The notes beneath the pieces are model-generated. The model had not been told where the DNA came from. It saw nothing but the letters and a program-made list of their open reading frames with translations, and did not search any database. This document shows positions 55,981 through 64,000 of a stretch of 64,000 bases of DNA, piece after piece. Positions within the stretch are counted from its first letter, which is position 1, and each line of letters opens with the position of its first letter. A program made the translations under genes and the position numbers. Source of the DNA: Flavobacterium sp. (GTDB lineage: Bacteria > Bacteroidota > Bacteroidia > Flavobacteriales > Flavobacteriaceae); assembly GCA_014379405.1 (NCBI GenBank), contig JACMLU010000025.1:186001-250000 (forward strand). The letters are read 5' to 3'.

Positions 55981-57126
55981 TTATTTTTTATAAATTTTTT
56001 CTTTGGCAAGGTCTTTCTCGAATAAAATTTGGTCCAGATGATAAAAATCCACAAAATCTTTTTCGCTCACTTGGCCTTTGTAAGGTGCATAATAATGCAT
56101 TTTTTTCTCGCTTTCTTGCCAGCCGTGGTTTCTCCAAACCAAAACGTAAGAGATTTTATAATCGCCAATGGCTTTTAGCAAAGTGTCCGTCCACCATTTG
56201 CTGTATGGAATGGCTTCGTAACCTGTTTCTGCGAAAGCCATAATTTTATTTTGCTCCTTGGCGACTTCATCCATTATTTTGAATTGACTTTGACAGTTTT
56301 CAATAAAGGAATTGTCTTTGGTCGGGTCGCTATATTGGTATTTGTCAAAACTCAAAACATCGGCATAATCTGATCCAGGGTAATATTCCAAGAATTCTTC
56401 TTTTGTTTTGAAATCAGCAGTGTTGTAAACGTATATTAAATTGTGAATTCCTTTTTTTTGAAAATAATCCAAGGTGAATTTCCATAAAGTCTTGAATTCT
56501 TCTGGGCTTGCGTTGTTTTTGCACCACCAAAACCAAGTTCCCGTCAATTCGTGATAGGGACGAAACAGTATCGGGATGGGTTTGCCGTTTTTGTCTGTTA
56601 GCGTCGAAATGTATTTTACGCCTTCATCTAGCCAAGACTTGAATTTCTCGTGACTTTCACCTCCAGGCAAAGCCGATGCCAAGGATTTTGGAGAAGTGTC
56701 CCAAGCGTTTTTACCAGTCAAGGGATTGTCGAAATGCCAGCTAAGGGTAATTACTCCGCCACGAGAATAACCATCCTTGATATATTGTCGCATTTTGTCA
56801 AAAGGAACGCCGTCGATATTCTTTTCTGATTTTTTTTCTAGACCTGCAAGATCCCAACCATAGACTGCGGGATAATCGCCGGTAACTTCTTTTACGTCGC
56901 TTTTTCCGGCTTCATATTTCCAGTTCACACCGTAGGCCAAATCGTCTTGGTGGCCAAACAAGATTCCTTTTTGGGTTATTTTTTTTAAATTGTTGTACAA
57001 TACTTTGGTTTCGGATGTCGATTTTTTGTCCGAAAGAGACGATTTCGTATCAATGGTTTGGGCTTTAGAAGAACACGAGAATCCTATTGATAAATAGATA
57101 CATAGTGCCGTTATTTTTTTTCTCAT
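55981..57126 (-). CDS. Beta-mannanase/mannobiohydrolase, GH26 lipoprotein
   Basis: 381 residues with a probable lipobox (IGFSC, Cys 18). GH26 barrel with FGHQDDLAYG, VITLSWHFDNP, acid/base Glu 193 (FRPYHELTGTWFWW) and nucleophile Glu 300 (AFAETGYEA). Enzymes of this kind release mannobiose from mannan at the cell surface or in the periplasm. First gene of block 2, divergent from the AraC gene. Confidence 0.94.
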   Translation of the reverse strand: MRKKITALCIYLSIGFSCSSKAQTIDTKSSLSDKKSTSETKVLYNNLKKITQKGILFGHQDDLAYGVNWKYEAGKSDVKEVTGDYPAVYGWDLAGLEKKSEKNIDGVPFDKMRQYIKDGYSRGGVITLSWHFDNPLTGKNAWDTSPKSLASALPGGESHEKFKSWLDEGVKYISTLTDKNGKPIPILFRPYHELTGTWFWWCKNNASPEEFKTLWKFTLDYFQKKGIHNLIYVYNTADFKTKEEFLEYYPGSDYADVLSFDKYQYSDPTKDNSFIENCQSQFKIMDEVAKEQNKIMAFAETGYEAIPYSKWWTDTLLKAIGDYKISYVLVWRNHGWQESEKKMHYYAPYKGQVSEKDFVDFYHLDQILFEKDLAKEKIYKK

Positions 57127-57413
57127 GTAATTGATTGTTAATTCGAAAGCTAAAAAAAACTTATTTATTTTTAAAAATTGATTGTTAATACATTTTAAAA
57201 TGCCTATTCTTGAATTTCAATAAACTGAAAGATTTTCGAAAGATATTGTCAAAATTATAAAAACTTGACCTATTAAAAGAGATTAATGTTTTTTGTAAAT
57301 ATTAATTCTAAAGATATTGCAATTATATATTTCAAAGGTAATTTGATGATACTGTCTGAAATAATATTATTTTATCAATATTATATTATATTATTGCAAA
57401 TAAAAATTGGGCA
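57127..57413. promoter_or_regulatory. Divergent control region between the GH26 and AraC genes
   Basis: 287 bp, very AT-rich, no ORF. On the minus strand TTTTGACAATATC (57254-57242) matches the left part of operators A and B in the same orientation relative to its gene, about 115 bp from the GH26 start. GATACT at 57348-57353 is the reverse of the AGTATC core. TATTATTG (57389-57396) before the AraC gene equals the -7-like box downstream of operator B. Confidence 0.5.
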
Positions 57414-58292
57414 ATGAGTAATCTTAAAAATTTTTATAGAGAAATTCCTCCACTTTCTCCGCATGACAGCTTTTTAGTTTTTGATAGAGTTAAAGATACT
57501 TTTGATTTTCCGGTGCATTATCATCCAGAGTTCGAGATTAATTTTATTATAAATGGTAAAGGTGTAAAACGTGTTGTTGGCGACAATATCGAAGAAATCG
57601 ACAACATCGAATTGGTTCTAATTGGGCCTAATTTGTATCACGGTTGGGAACTGAATAAATGTTCCAGCAAACAAATTCACGAAATCACGATTCAATTTCA
57701 CAATGATTTATTTCCAGAATCGATGTTGTCTAGGAGAATAATGGGGCCTATAAAAGATATGTTTAACAGGTCGATTCACGGAATTTTATTTTCAAAAAAA
57801 ATAGCCGAAGAACTTACGCCAAGGCTAATTAAACTTTCAAAATTAGACGGTATGGATTATTTTTTGGAGATTACCTCTATATTATATGATCTCGCCAATT
57901 CCAGAAATCAAAGACTATTGTCAACATATACAGTTGATTACGATGTTTTTGAAGATTATGACAAAATGAAATTGGTTTATGAATATGTGCAAAAAAACTT
58001 TGCCGAAAAAATATCCTTGGATGAGGTTTCCAGAGTGGCCAGTATGACAAGTATCTCTTTTAATAGATTTATAAAAAAGCGAACCGGAAAAACTTTTGTC
58101 AATTATATTAACGACATCAGGATAGGTTATGCGGCGAGATGGCTGGTGGAAAAAGATTTAAGTATTTCCGAAATTGCATTCAAGTCTGGCTTTAACAATA
58201 TCGCCAATTTCAACAGAAGTTTTAAATCAATCAAAAATCGCACCCCAAGTCAGTACCGAGAAGATTACTCGGGTTTGAAACGCATCCTTTAA
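57414..58292 (+). CDS. AraC-family transcriptional regulator
   Basis: 292 residues. An N-terminal cupin sensor domain (FPVHYHPEFEINFIINGKGV, about 30-100) and C-terminal double helix-turn-helix (about 190-285) with SEIAFKSGFNNIANFNRSFK and TPSQYRED, the AraC/XylS signature. It lies between the two arms of the mannan locus and is the only regulator there, so it likely controls it in response to an oligosaccharide or sugar bound by the cupin domain. Confidence 0.93.
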   Translation: MSNLKNFYREIPPLSPHDSFLVFDRVKDTFDFPVHYHPEFEINFIINGKGVKRVVGDNIEEIDNIELVLIGPNLYHGWELNKCSSKQIHEITIQFHNDLFPESMLSRRIMGPIKDMFNRSIHGILFSKKIAEELTPRLIKLSKLDGMDYFLEITSILYDLANSRNQRLLSTYTVDYDVFEDYDKMKLVYEYVQKNFAEKISLDEVSRVASMTSISFNRFIKKRTGKTFVNYINDIRIGYAARWLVEKDLSISEIAFKSGFNNIANFNRSFKSIKNRTPSQYREDYSGLKRIL

Positions 58293-58475
58293 TTTTTACA
58301 TTAAAATTTACCCAAGTTCGGTTTGCCATTTTTTTCAAAGATTTGCTTCAATATGATACTTTCAGATTGCACTTTTTAAGTATTCAATTTTTGCAATTTT
58401 TGAGCATAAGTACAAATTATTTTCATTGTGATTTTTGGTTTTATGAAAAACTAAATAATAGTATGTAAAGTTTTT

Positions 58476-58505
58476 GATTGTATTTTGACAATAAAGTATC
58501 ATTTT
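58476..58505 (+). promoter_or_regulatory. Candidate operator B, upstream of mannan block 3
   Basis: GATTGTATTTTGACAATAAA followed by GTATCATTTT: 26 of 30 positions match operator A (41899). It ends 56 bp before the GH2 start at 58562, with TATTATTG (58523-58530) 22 bp after AGTATC. A further GATACT (58355-58360) lies upstream in the same spacer. Because there is a 269-bp spacer after the AraC gene, the enzyme genes of block 3 probably have their own promoter here. Confidence 0.6.
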
Positions 58506-58561
58506 CCTTAGTCAAAAACTTCTATTATTGTATGTTACATTAGTTATTTAAGAATCTTAAA

Positions 58562-61444
58562 ATGAAAAATTCCAGTCGAATACCATTTCTGTTACTTATT
58601 TACTTTAGTTTTTGCTTTTCGGTATTCTCGCAATCGGCTTTAAATAGCAAGATTCGAGAACACATTTCCATCGATAAAAATTGGCAATTTGCCTTTGGTC
58701 ATCCATTTGATACTTCCAAAGATTTCAATAACGGAACGGGTTATTTCTCCTATTTAGCCAAAACCACTTATGGAGATGGAGCAGCTGCCGCAGATTTTGA
58801 TGATCGTTCTTGGCGAAAACTCGATTTGCCACACGATTGGGCTGTCGAACAAGGTTTTAGCGAAAAAGCCAGTTACAGTCACGGGTTCAAAAATATTGGA
58901 AGACCTTTTCCAGAAGCCAGCATTGGTTGGTATCGAAAAAAAATAATCATTCCAAAAGAAGATTTGGGACGCAGAATCCATATCGCTTTTGATGGTGTTT
59001 TTCGCAATTCGATTGTATGGTTCAATGGACATTATTTGGGAATTAATCCATCAGGTTATTTGAGTTTCGAATACGATGTTACCGATTATATTAACTATGG
59101 TGGCGAAAATACTATCGCTGTTCGAGTGGATGCAATGATGGAAGAAGGTTGGTTTTACGAAGGAGCTGGAATCTACCGACACGTTTGGTTGAACAAAACC
59201 AATCCGTTGCACGTTCCCGCTGACGGAACTTTTGTAAGCACAACCAAATTAAATAAAAATAATGCCGAATTAGCTTCAAAAGTTTCGGTTATTAATGAAG
59301 GAGCGAAAAATCAAAATTTCAAAATCGTTCAAACTGTTTATAATAGTGAAGGAAAATCTATTGCCACTGCTACGATCGATAATCTGAATTTGCGACCAAT
59401 GGAAACCAAAGAATTTGAAGCCACATTATCCGTTGCTAATCCCAATTTATGGTCAGTAGATAATCCGTATTTGCACAAAATGGTTACAAATATTTATTCT
59501 GAAACCGAATTAACAGACACACAAACCACCACTTTCGGAATCCGAACTTTGCGTTTTGATGCCAATAAAGGGTTCTTTTTGAACGGAAAACACCTTAAAA
59601 TAAAAGGAACTAATAACCACCAAGATCACGCTGGAGTTGGTGCGGCAATGCCAGATGGTTTGCAGGATTTTCGGATAGCGACTTTAAAATCTTTTGGTTC
59701 TAATGCCTATCGTTGTTCGCACAATCCACCCACTCCAGAACTATTGGATGCATGCGACCGACTGGGAATGCTTGTGATTGACGAAACTCGTTTGATGGGA
59801 ATTACAAGCACCCAATTGAGCGAATTAAAAAGAATGATGCTTAGGGATCGAAATCATGCTAGCGTAATTAGTTGGTCTATTGCCAATGAAGAATGGGGAA
59901 TTGAAGGCGACATCAAAGGAGCAAGAATGACCAGAACCATACAAGATTATGCCAAAACCATCGACACCACAAGAGGAATTACGGCAGGAATTAGTGGTAA
60001 TTGGGATAACGGTATTGCAACTGCGGTAGATGTTATTGGCTACAATTACATCAAACACGGCGGCAAGGAAACCACCGACAAACACCACAGAGAATTTCCA
60101 AATTTGGCCAGTTGGGGTACTGAAGAAGGCTCCACTTTTGCCACCCGAGGAATCTATTTTGAGGACAACGAAAAACAATACAAACCGGCTTACGATTTAC
60201 CACAATCGGCTAATGCTCACAGTATAGAACAAGGTTGGAAACATTACGATTCTCGCGATTATCTCGCCGGAATGTATATTTGGACAGGTTTTGATTATCG
60301 TGGCGAACCCACTCCGTATGTTTGGCCGGCAACAGGATCTTATTTTGGAATGCTCGACCAATGCGGTTTTTACAAAGACGATGCTTGGTATTTAAAATCT
60401 TGGTGGGGAAGTGAACCTGTTTTGCATCTTTTGCCCCATTGGAACTGGAAAGGAAAAGAAGGACAACCCATTGAAGTGTGGGCTTACAGCAATTGCGATG
60501 AAGTCGAACTTTTTCTAAACAAAAAAAGTCTTGGTAAAAAAGCAATGGAAAAAAATGGCCACTTGGAATGGAAAGTAAATTACAAAGCAGGAATATTAGA
60601 AGCTATCGGCTATAAAAACGGCAAGAAACTTCTAACAGAAACCATAAAAACCACTTCCAATGCTGTTGCTCTTGGTTTGCAATCTAACGTTAAAACTATA
60701 AAAGCCAATGCCACTGATATAGCGATGATTACCGTCGATACCAAAGATAAATCAGGCTTGCACGTTCCCACTTCCGAAAATGAAGTTGTTTTCACCATTT
60801 CAGGGCCCGGAAAAATAATTGGCGTTGGAAACGGAAAACCAACTTCGGTTGAACCTGACCAATTTTTGGAACAAAATACGGTTATCAATATTTCAAATCT
60901 CAAAGAAAAAATCATTAATTCTATTTCAGATACGGCTGAAGCAATAGATAATCTGGATGTTTCCAATTGGGATAATGCTTTCAAAGACAGTCGCGATACC
61001 ATTTTTGGAAAGAAAGCCAAAGCGGTTGTGTATCGCACTACTTTTGATTTGCCAGAAAATTTAAAGGAAGCCAAAATCAACTTTTTTTACAATAGTATCG
61101 GAAAATCGCAATCCATTTATGTAAACGGAAAACAGATTGCAAACGCCCTTCCCGAAAACAAAAAAGGAGACACTTTCGTATTGGACAAAACCATTCTTCG
61201 TGCCGGAATAAACACAATCGCAATAGTTGCAGAACCTTTAATTTACCAGTACAAATGGGGAAGTGTTAACACCGATCCGGGAACAATCCAAATTCTCACA
61301 CCAGCACCAACTTGGAAACGCACTCTGTTTAGCGGTTTGGCACAAGTCATCGTGCAATCCACTGGGGAGGCGGGCGAAATTGTTTTGACAGCAACTAGCA
61401 ATGGATTAAAGAAAGCTGAAATAAAAATACCATCAATTAAATAA
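58562..61444 (+). CDS. Large glycoside hydrolase family 2 (beta-galactosidase/beta-mannosidase-like)
   Basis: 960 residues with a signal peptide (ending near SVFSQ, residue 24). Jelly-roll (about 35-215), immunoglobulin-like domain, TIM barrel with acid/base Glu 443 (SIANEEWG) and nucleophile Glu 521 or 522 (SWGTEEGS), a DUF4982-type domain (about 620-690), then Ig-like strands with an inserted galactose-binding-like segment (about 800-915, VVYRTTFDLPENLKEAKINF). It resembles Bacteroidota exo-acting beta-galactosidases; in this locus beta-mannosidase or removal of beta-galactose from galactoglucomannan is possible. It starts the row GH2-GH27-GH5. Confidence 0.9.
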   Translation: MKNSSRIPFLLLIYFSFCFSVFSQSALNSKIREHISIDKNWQFAFGHPFDTSKDFNNGTGYFSYLAKTTYGDGAAAADFDDRSWRKLDLPHDWAVEQGFSEKASYSHGFKNIGRPFPEASIGWYRKKIIIPKEDLGRRIHIAFDGVFRNSIVWFNGHYLGINPSGYLSFEYDVTDYINYGGENTIAVRVDAMMEEGWFYEGAGIYRHVWLNKTNPLHVPADGTFVSTTKLNKNNAELASKVSVINEGAKNQNFKIVQTVYNSEGKSIATATIDNLNLRPMETKEFEATLSVANPNLWSVDNPYLHKMVTNIYSETELTDTQTTTFGIRTLRFDANKGFFLNGKHLKIKGTNNHQDHAGVGAAMPDGLQDFRIATLKSFGSNAYRCSHNPPTPELLDACDRLGMLVIDETRLMGITSTQLSELKRMMLRDRNHASVISWSIANEEWGIEGDIKGARMTRTIQDYAKTIDTTRGITAGISGNWDNGIATAVDVIGYNYIKHGGKETTDKHHREFPNLASWGTEEGSTFATRGIYFEDNEKQYKPAYDLPQSANAHSIEQGWKHYDSRDYLAGMYIWTGFDYRGEPTPYVWPATGSYFGMLDQCGFYKDDAWYLKSWWGSEPVLHLLPHWNWKGKEGQPIEVWAYSNCDEVELFLNKKSLGKKAMEKNGHLEWKVNYKAGILEAIGYKNGKKLLTETIKTTSNAVALGLQSNVKTIKANATDIAMITVDTKDKSGLHVPTSENEVVFTISGPGKIIGVGNGKPTSVEPDQFLEQNTVINISNLKEKIINSISDTAEAIDNLDVSNWDNAFKDSRDTIFGKKAKAVVYRTTFDLPENLKEAKINFFYNSIGKSQSIYVNGKQIANALPENKKGDTFVLDKTILRAGINTIAIVAEPLIYQYKWGSVNTDPGTIQILTPAPTWKRTLFSGLAQVIVQSTGEAGEIVLTATSNGLKKAEIKIPSIK

Positions 61445-61453
61445 AAACATAAA

Positions 61454-62689
61454 ATGAAAAAATTACTCCTCAGTTTGCTTTTATGCGGAACAACAATTCT
61501 AGGTTTTTCTCAGGGAAATACTCGAAAACTAGAATTAGGAAAATACAAAGGCTTGGCAATGACGCCACCAATGGGTTGGAATTCTTGGAATACTTTTGCC
61601 ACCAATATCGACGAAAAATTAGTCAAGGAAACAGCCGATATTATGGTGTCATCAGGAATGGCGGCGGCTGGTTACAATTATATTGTACTCGATGACGGCT
61701 GGATGACCAAAGAGCGTGATGAAAATGGCGATTTAATTCCCGACCCAATAAAATTTCCAAGCGGAATGAAATCCGTAATCGATTATGTGCATTCCAAAGG
61801 ATTGAAATTTGGATTGTACAATTGCGCCGGAACACAAACCTGTGCCGGTTATCCAGGAACTCGTGGTTACGAATATCAAGATGCTCGTTTTTATGCCAAA
61901 TTAGGAATCGATTTTCTGAAATACGATTGGTGCAACACGGCAGGAATCACAGCCAAAGAAGCCTATAACACTATGAGCAATGCCTTGAAAGTTGCCGGAA
62001 GACCAATCGTTTTCAGCCTTTGCGAATGGGGAGACAATCAACCGTGGGAATGGGGAGAACCTGTTGGAAATCTTTGGAGAATTTCGGGCGATATTTATCC
62101 TTGCTTTGATTGCGAATTCAAGCACCCAGAAAATTGGTCGTCTTGGGGATTTATGAAAATTGTCGAAATGCGAAAAGACATTCGAAAATATTCAGGCCCT
62201 GACCATTGGAACGATTTCGATATGATGGAAGTAGGCAACGAAATGACCACCATCGAAGACCGATCTCATTTTGCGATGTGGTGTATGATGGCATCTCCTT
62301 TAATCGCTGGAAATGATTTCCGAAAAATGAAACCAGAGACATTGGCCATTTTGACTAACAAAGAACTAATTGCTGTAAACCAAGACAAATTAGGAATTCA
62401 AGGATTCAAATTGACGATAGAAGACGGAGTGGAAGTTTGGGTAAAACCTTTATCCGATGGCGCTTGGGCAATCACATTTTTGAACCGAACTGAAGTGGCT
62501 AAAAAAATCAATTTCGATTGGAAGAAAAACCCAATCAAGGATGCTGATTTTGTTTATGAAGCCGATTTTAACAAAACCATTTTCAAAATCAAAGACCTTT
62601 GGAAAAACAAAGAAGCAGGAATGACCAAAAAGAATTTCACCGCAAATATTGTCGCTCACGATGTCATTACACTACGATTAATTCCTTGA
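61454..62689 (+). CDS. Alpha-galactosidase (GH27)
   Basis: 411 residues with a signal peptide (MKKLLLSLLLCGTTILGFSQ). GH27 barrel with PPMGWNSWNTF at the start, YIVLDDGWM, nucleophile Asp 158 (LKYDWC) and acid/base Asp 256 (DHWNDFDMMEVGN); C-terminal beta domain. It removes alpha-1,6-galactose from galactomannan, exposing the backbone for GH26 and GH5. It starts 9 bp after the GH2 gene. Confidence 0.96.
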   Translation: MKKLLLSLLLCGTTILGFSQGNTRKLELGKYKGLAMTPPMGWNSWNTFATNIDEKLVKETADIMVSSGMAAAGYNYIVLDDGWMTKERDENGDLIPDPIKFPSGMKSVIDYVHSKGLKFGLYNCAGTQTCAGYPGTRGYEYQDARFYAKLGIDFLKYDWCNTAGITAKEAYNTMSNALKVAGRPIVFSLCEWGDNQPWEWGEPVGNLWRISGDIYPCFDCEFKHPENWSSWGFMKIVEMRKDIRKYSGPDHWNDFDMMEVGNEMTTIEDRSHFAMWCMMASPLIAGNDFRKMKPETLAILTNKELIAVNQDKLGIQGFKLTIEDGVEVWVKPLSDGAWAITFLNRTEVAKKINFDWKKNPIKDADFVYEADFNKTIFKIKDLWKNKEAGMTKKNFTANIVAHDVITLRLIP

Positions 62690-62690
62690 A

Positions 62691-63659
62691 ATGATGAATT
62701 TCAAATTTAAAATTATATTGTTTTTGCTTATATTCAGTAGTGGTATGGCAAACGCACAATTCGTAAAAGAGCACGGTCGACTTAGCGTGAAAGGAACACA
62801 ATTGGTAGATAAAAACCAAAAGCCAATTGTTTTAAGAGGAGTAAGTTTAGGTTGGCATAGTATGTGGCCAAGGTTTTATAATGAAAAAGCAGTTGGTTGG
62901 TTAACTAAAGATTTTAAATGTACTATTGTTCGTGCGGCAATGGGTATCGAAGCAGGAGCGCATTCCTATAGAAAGGAACCCGAATTCTCCAAAAACAAAA
63001 TTGAAGCTGTTTTAAAAGGAGCTATCAAATCCGATATTTATGTCATCATCGATTGGCACAGTCACAACATTAATTTGAAAGAAGCTACAGCCTATTTTGA
63101 TGAAATTTCCAAGAAATACGGAAAATATCCCAACGTGATTTACGAGGTTTATAACGAACCAGACTATGAAACTTGGCCAGAAGTAAAAGCTTATTCTGAA
63201 GCCATAATCAAGGTTATCAGAGCCAATGACCCCGATAATATTATTTTGGTTGGGTCGCCACATTGGGATCAAGATGTCAATCTTCCGGCTGCAGACCCAA
63301 TCAAAGGCTATGATAATTTGATGTACACGATGCACTTTTATGCTGCAACACACAAAAAAGAACTTCGAGACAGAACAGATGAAGCCCTAAAAAGCGGTTT
63401 ACCCATTTTTGTTTCAGAATCCGCAGGAATGGAAGCAACTGGAGACGGCCCAATGGATTACAAGTCTTGGCAAGAATACATCGATTGGATGGAATCCAAA
63501 AAAATCAGTTGGATTACTTGGTCTATTTCCGATAAAGACGAAACCTGTTCGATGCTGAAAAAATCTTCCCATTCCGAAGGCAATTGGAAAGATGAAGATT
63601 TGAAAGAATCTGGTTTTAAAACGAGAGAATTATTGAGAAAGTATAATAAGGAAAAATGA
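62691..63659 (+). CDS. Glycoside hydrolase family 5 (subfamily 2-like endoglucanase/mannanase)
   Basis: 322 residues with a signal peptide (MMNFKFKIILFLLIFSSGMANA). TIM barrel with LRGVSLGWHSMWPRFYN, YVIIDWHSH, acid/base Glu 156 (IYEVYNEPDY), MHFYAATHK and nucleophile Glu 243 (PIFVSESAG), the GH5_2 pattern. That subfamily is mainly endo-beta-1,4-glucanase; here it may cut glucomannan at glucose positions. It starts one base after the GH27 stop. Confidence 0.92.
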   Translation: MMNFKFKIILFLLIFSSGMANAQFVKEHGRLSVKGTQLVDKNQKPIVLRGVSLGWHSMWPRFYNEKAVGWLTKDFKCTIVRAAMGIEAGAHSYRKEPEFSKNKIEAVLKGAIKSDIYVIIDWHSHNINLKEATAYFDEISKKYGKYPNVIYEVYNEPDYETWPEVKAYSEAIIKVIRANDPDNIILVGSPHWDQDVNLPAADPIKGYDNLMYTMHFYAATHKKELRDRTDEALKSGLPIFVSESAGMEATGDGPMDYKSWQEYIDWMESKKISWITWSISDKDETCSMLKKSSHSEGNWKDEDLKESGFKTRELLRKYNKEK

Positions 63660-63698
63660 TTAATGACATCTAAACACGAGGTTAAATTGTACTTAAAA

Positions 63699-63730
63699 GG
63701 CTGTTCGATAGTGATTTTCGGACAGCCATT
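63699..63730 (+). terminator. Terminator of mannan block 3
   Basis: GGCTGTTCGA (63699-63708) pairs with TCGGACAGCC (63718-63727) with one G-U pair, followed by ATTTTT, 40 bp after the GH5 stop. Confidence 0.8.
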
Positions 63731-63892
63731 TTTAATTAGTGTAATTCCTAGAATTATAAAATTTTCGGCAGTATTTATTTGGATTCTGAAAGTCTATGTT
63801 ATTTTGTCCTAAAAAACACCAAATTACAATCCTGCTATTTATGAGCTATTTTTTTGCCATATTAATTTGTTTTTATGTCTTTTTTTAAATTA

Positions 63893-63910
63893 CATTTACA
63901 AATGTAAATG
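63893..63910. promoter_or_regulatory. Inverted repeat upstream of the last gene
   Basis: CATTTAC-aaat-GTAAATG, a 7-bp dyad with a 4-base centre, 43 bp before the start at 63954. It has the size of an operator half-site pair and is absent from the other locus promoters. Confidence 0.4.
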
Positions 63911-63953
63911 ATACACTTATAAATAAATTGTTTCACAAAAAAAATCATATAAA

Positions 63954-64000
63954 ATGATTCGATCTAAATTTTATAAAATCGCACTGTCAGTTTTATTGTT
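63954..64000 (+). CDS. Start of an exported protein, cut by the window edge
   Basis: ATG at 63954, encoding MIRSKFYKIALSVLL before the window ends: basic residues followed by a hydrophobic stretch, which is a signal-peptide start. The spacer before it (63660-63953) has a terminator and an inverted repeat but no gene. Given the mannan locus it could be a further enzyme or a SusC-like receptor, but nothing seen decides this. Confidence 0.45.
   Translation, partial: MIRSKFYKIALSVLL

Overview
The window is AT-rich DNA from a member of the Bacteroidota, most likely a Flavobacterium-type Flavobacteriaceae. Evidence: Bacteroidota-style -7 promoter boxes (TAnnTTTG), few Shine-Dalgarno sequences, a GLPGLI protein with its outer-membrane beta-barrel partner, the gliding/type IX secretion lipoprotein SprE (PorW), an ATP synthase operon without beta and epsilon genes, and a large mannan-degradation locus of the Bacteroidota type. 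The species cannot be named from the sequence alone.

Layout. 1-1.4 kb: a frameshifted, edge-truncated adenylate-forming ligase preceded by a higBA-type toxin-antitoxin pair, divergent from purD. 1.5-6.5 kb: housekeeping genes (purD, upp, conserved membrane and unknown proteins, a family 9 glycosyltransferase). 6.5-12.5 kb: an accessory island with an outer-membrane beta-barrel/GLPGLI pair bracketed by a broken and an intact copy of a small unknown gene, a MITE-like element with a visible target duplication, and a secreted YD-repeat-like gene broken at two simple repeats. 12.5-16 kb: a PaaE-type reductase and an ABC exporter pair. 16-25.2 kb: sprE, a bactofilin and the atp operon (atpZ/I-like, a small membrane protein, atpB, E, F, H, A, G). 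25.2-41.7 kb: a GH105-like hydrolase with a BNR_4 propeller protein, a flippase, dUTPase, sugar nucleotidyltransferase, TPR protein, DUF4292 lipoprotein, EnvC-like M23 protein, the ATP-grasp/alpha-E/transglutaminase operon, a polysaccharide deacetylase with a poly-Thr lipoprotein, and tRNA-Arg(CCT).

41.9-63.7 kb is a beta-mannan utilisation locus in three transcription blocks. Block 1 (+) carries two acetyl-esterase types, a GH2 and a GH3; an aldo/keto reductase and a small lipoprotein follow it. Block 2 (-) carries GH26, an MFS/GPH symporter, GH130 mannosylglucose phosphorylase, a mannobiose/cellobiose 2-epimerase and a GH5_7 mannanase. Block 3 (+) carries an AraC regulator, a large GH2, a GH27 alpha-galactosidase and a GH5. 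Together they describe a route in which acetyl and galactosyl groups are removed, the backbone is cut outside the cytoplasm, the disaccharide is imported, epimerised to mannosylglucose and split by phosphate. No SusC/SusD pair lies inside the window; one more exported protein starts at the right edge.

Most noteworthy: a 30-bp sequence shared 26/30 by the promoters of blocks 1 and 3 at nearly the same distance from their start codons, with a partial match before block 2, which is a candidate operator for the locus AraC regulator; the MITE-like element that inserted exactly at a stop codon, with the empty site preserved in a paralogue; and several genes broken precisely at homopolymers or dinucleotide repeats.
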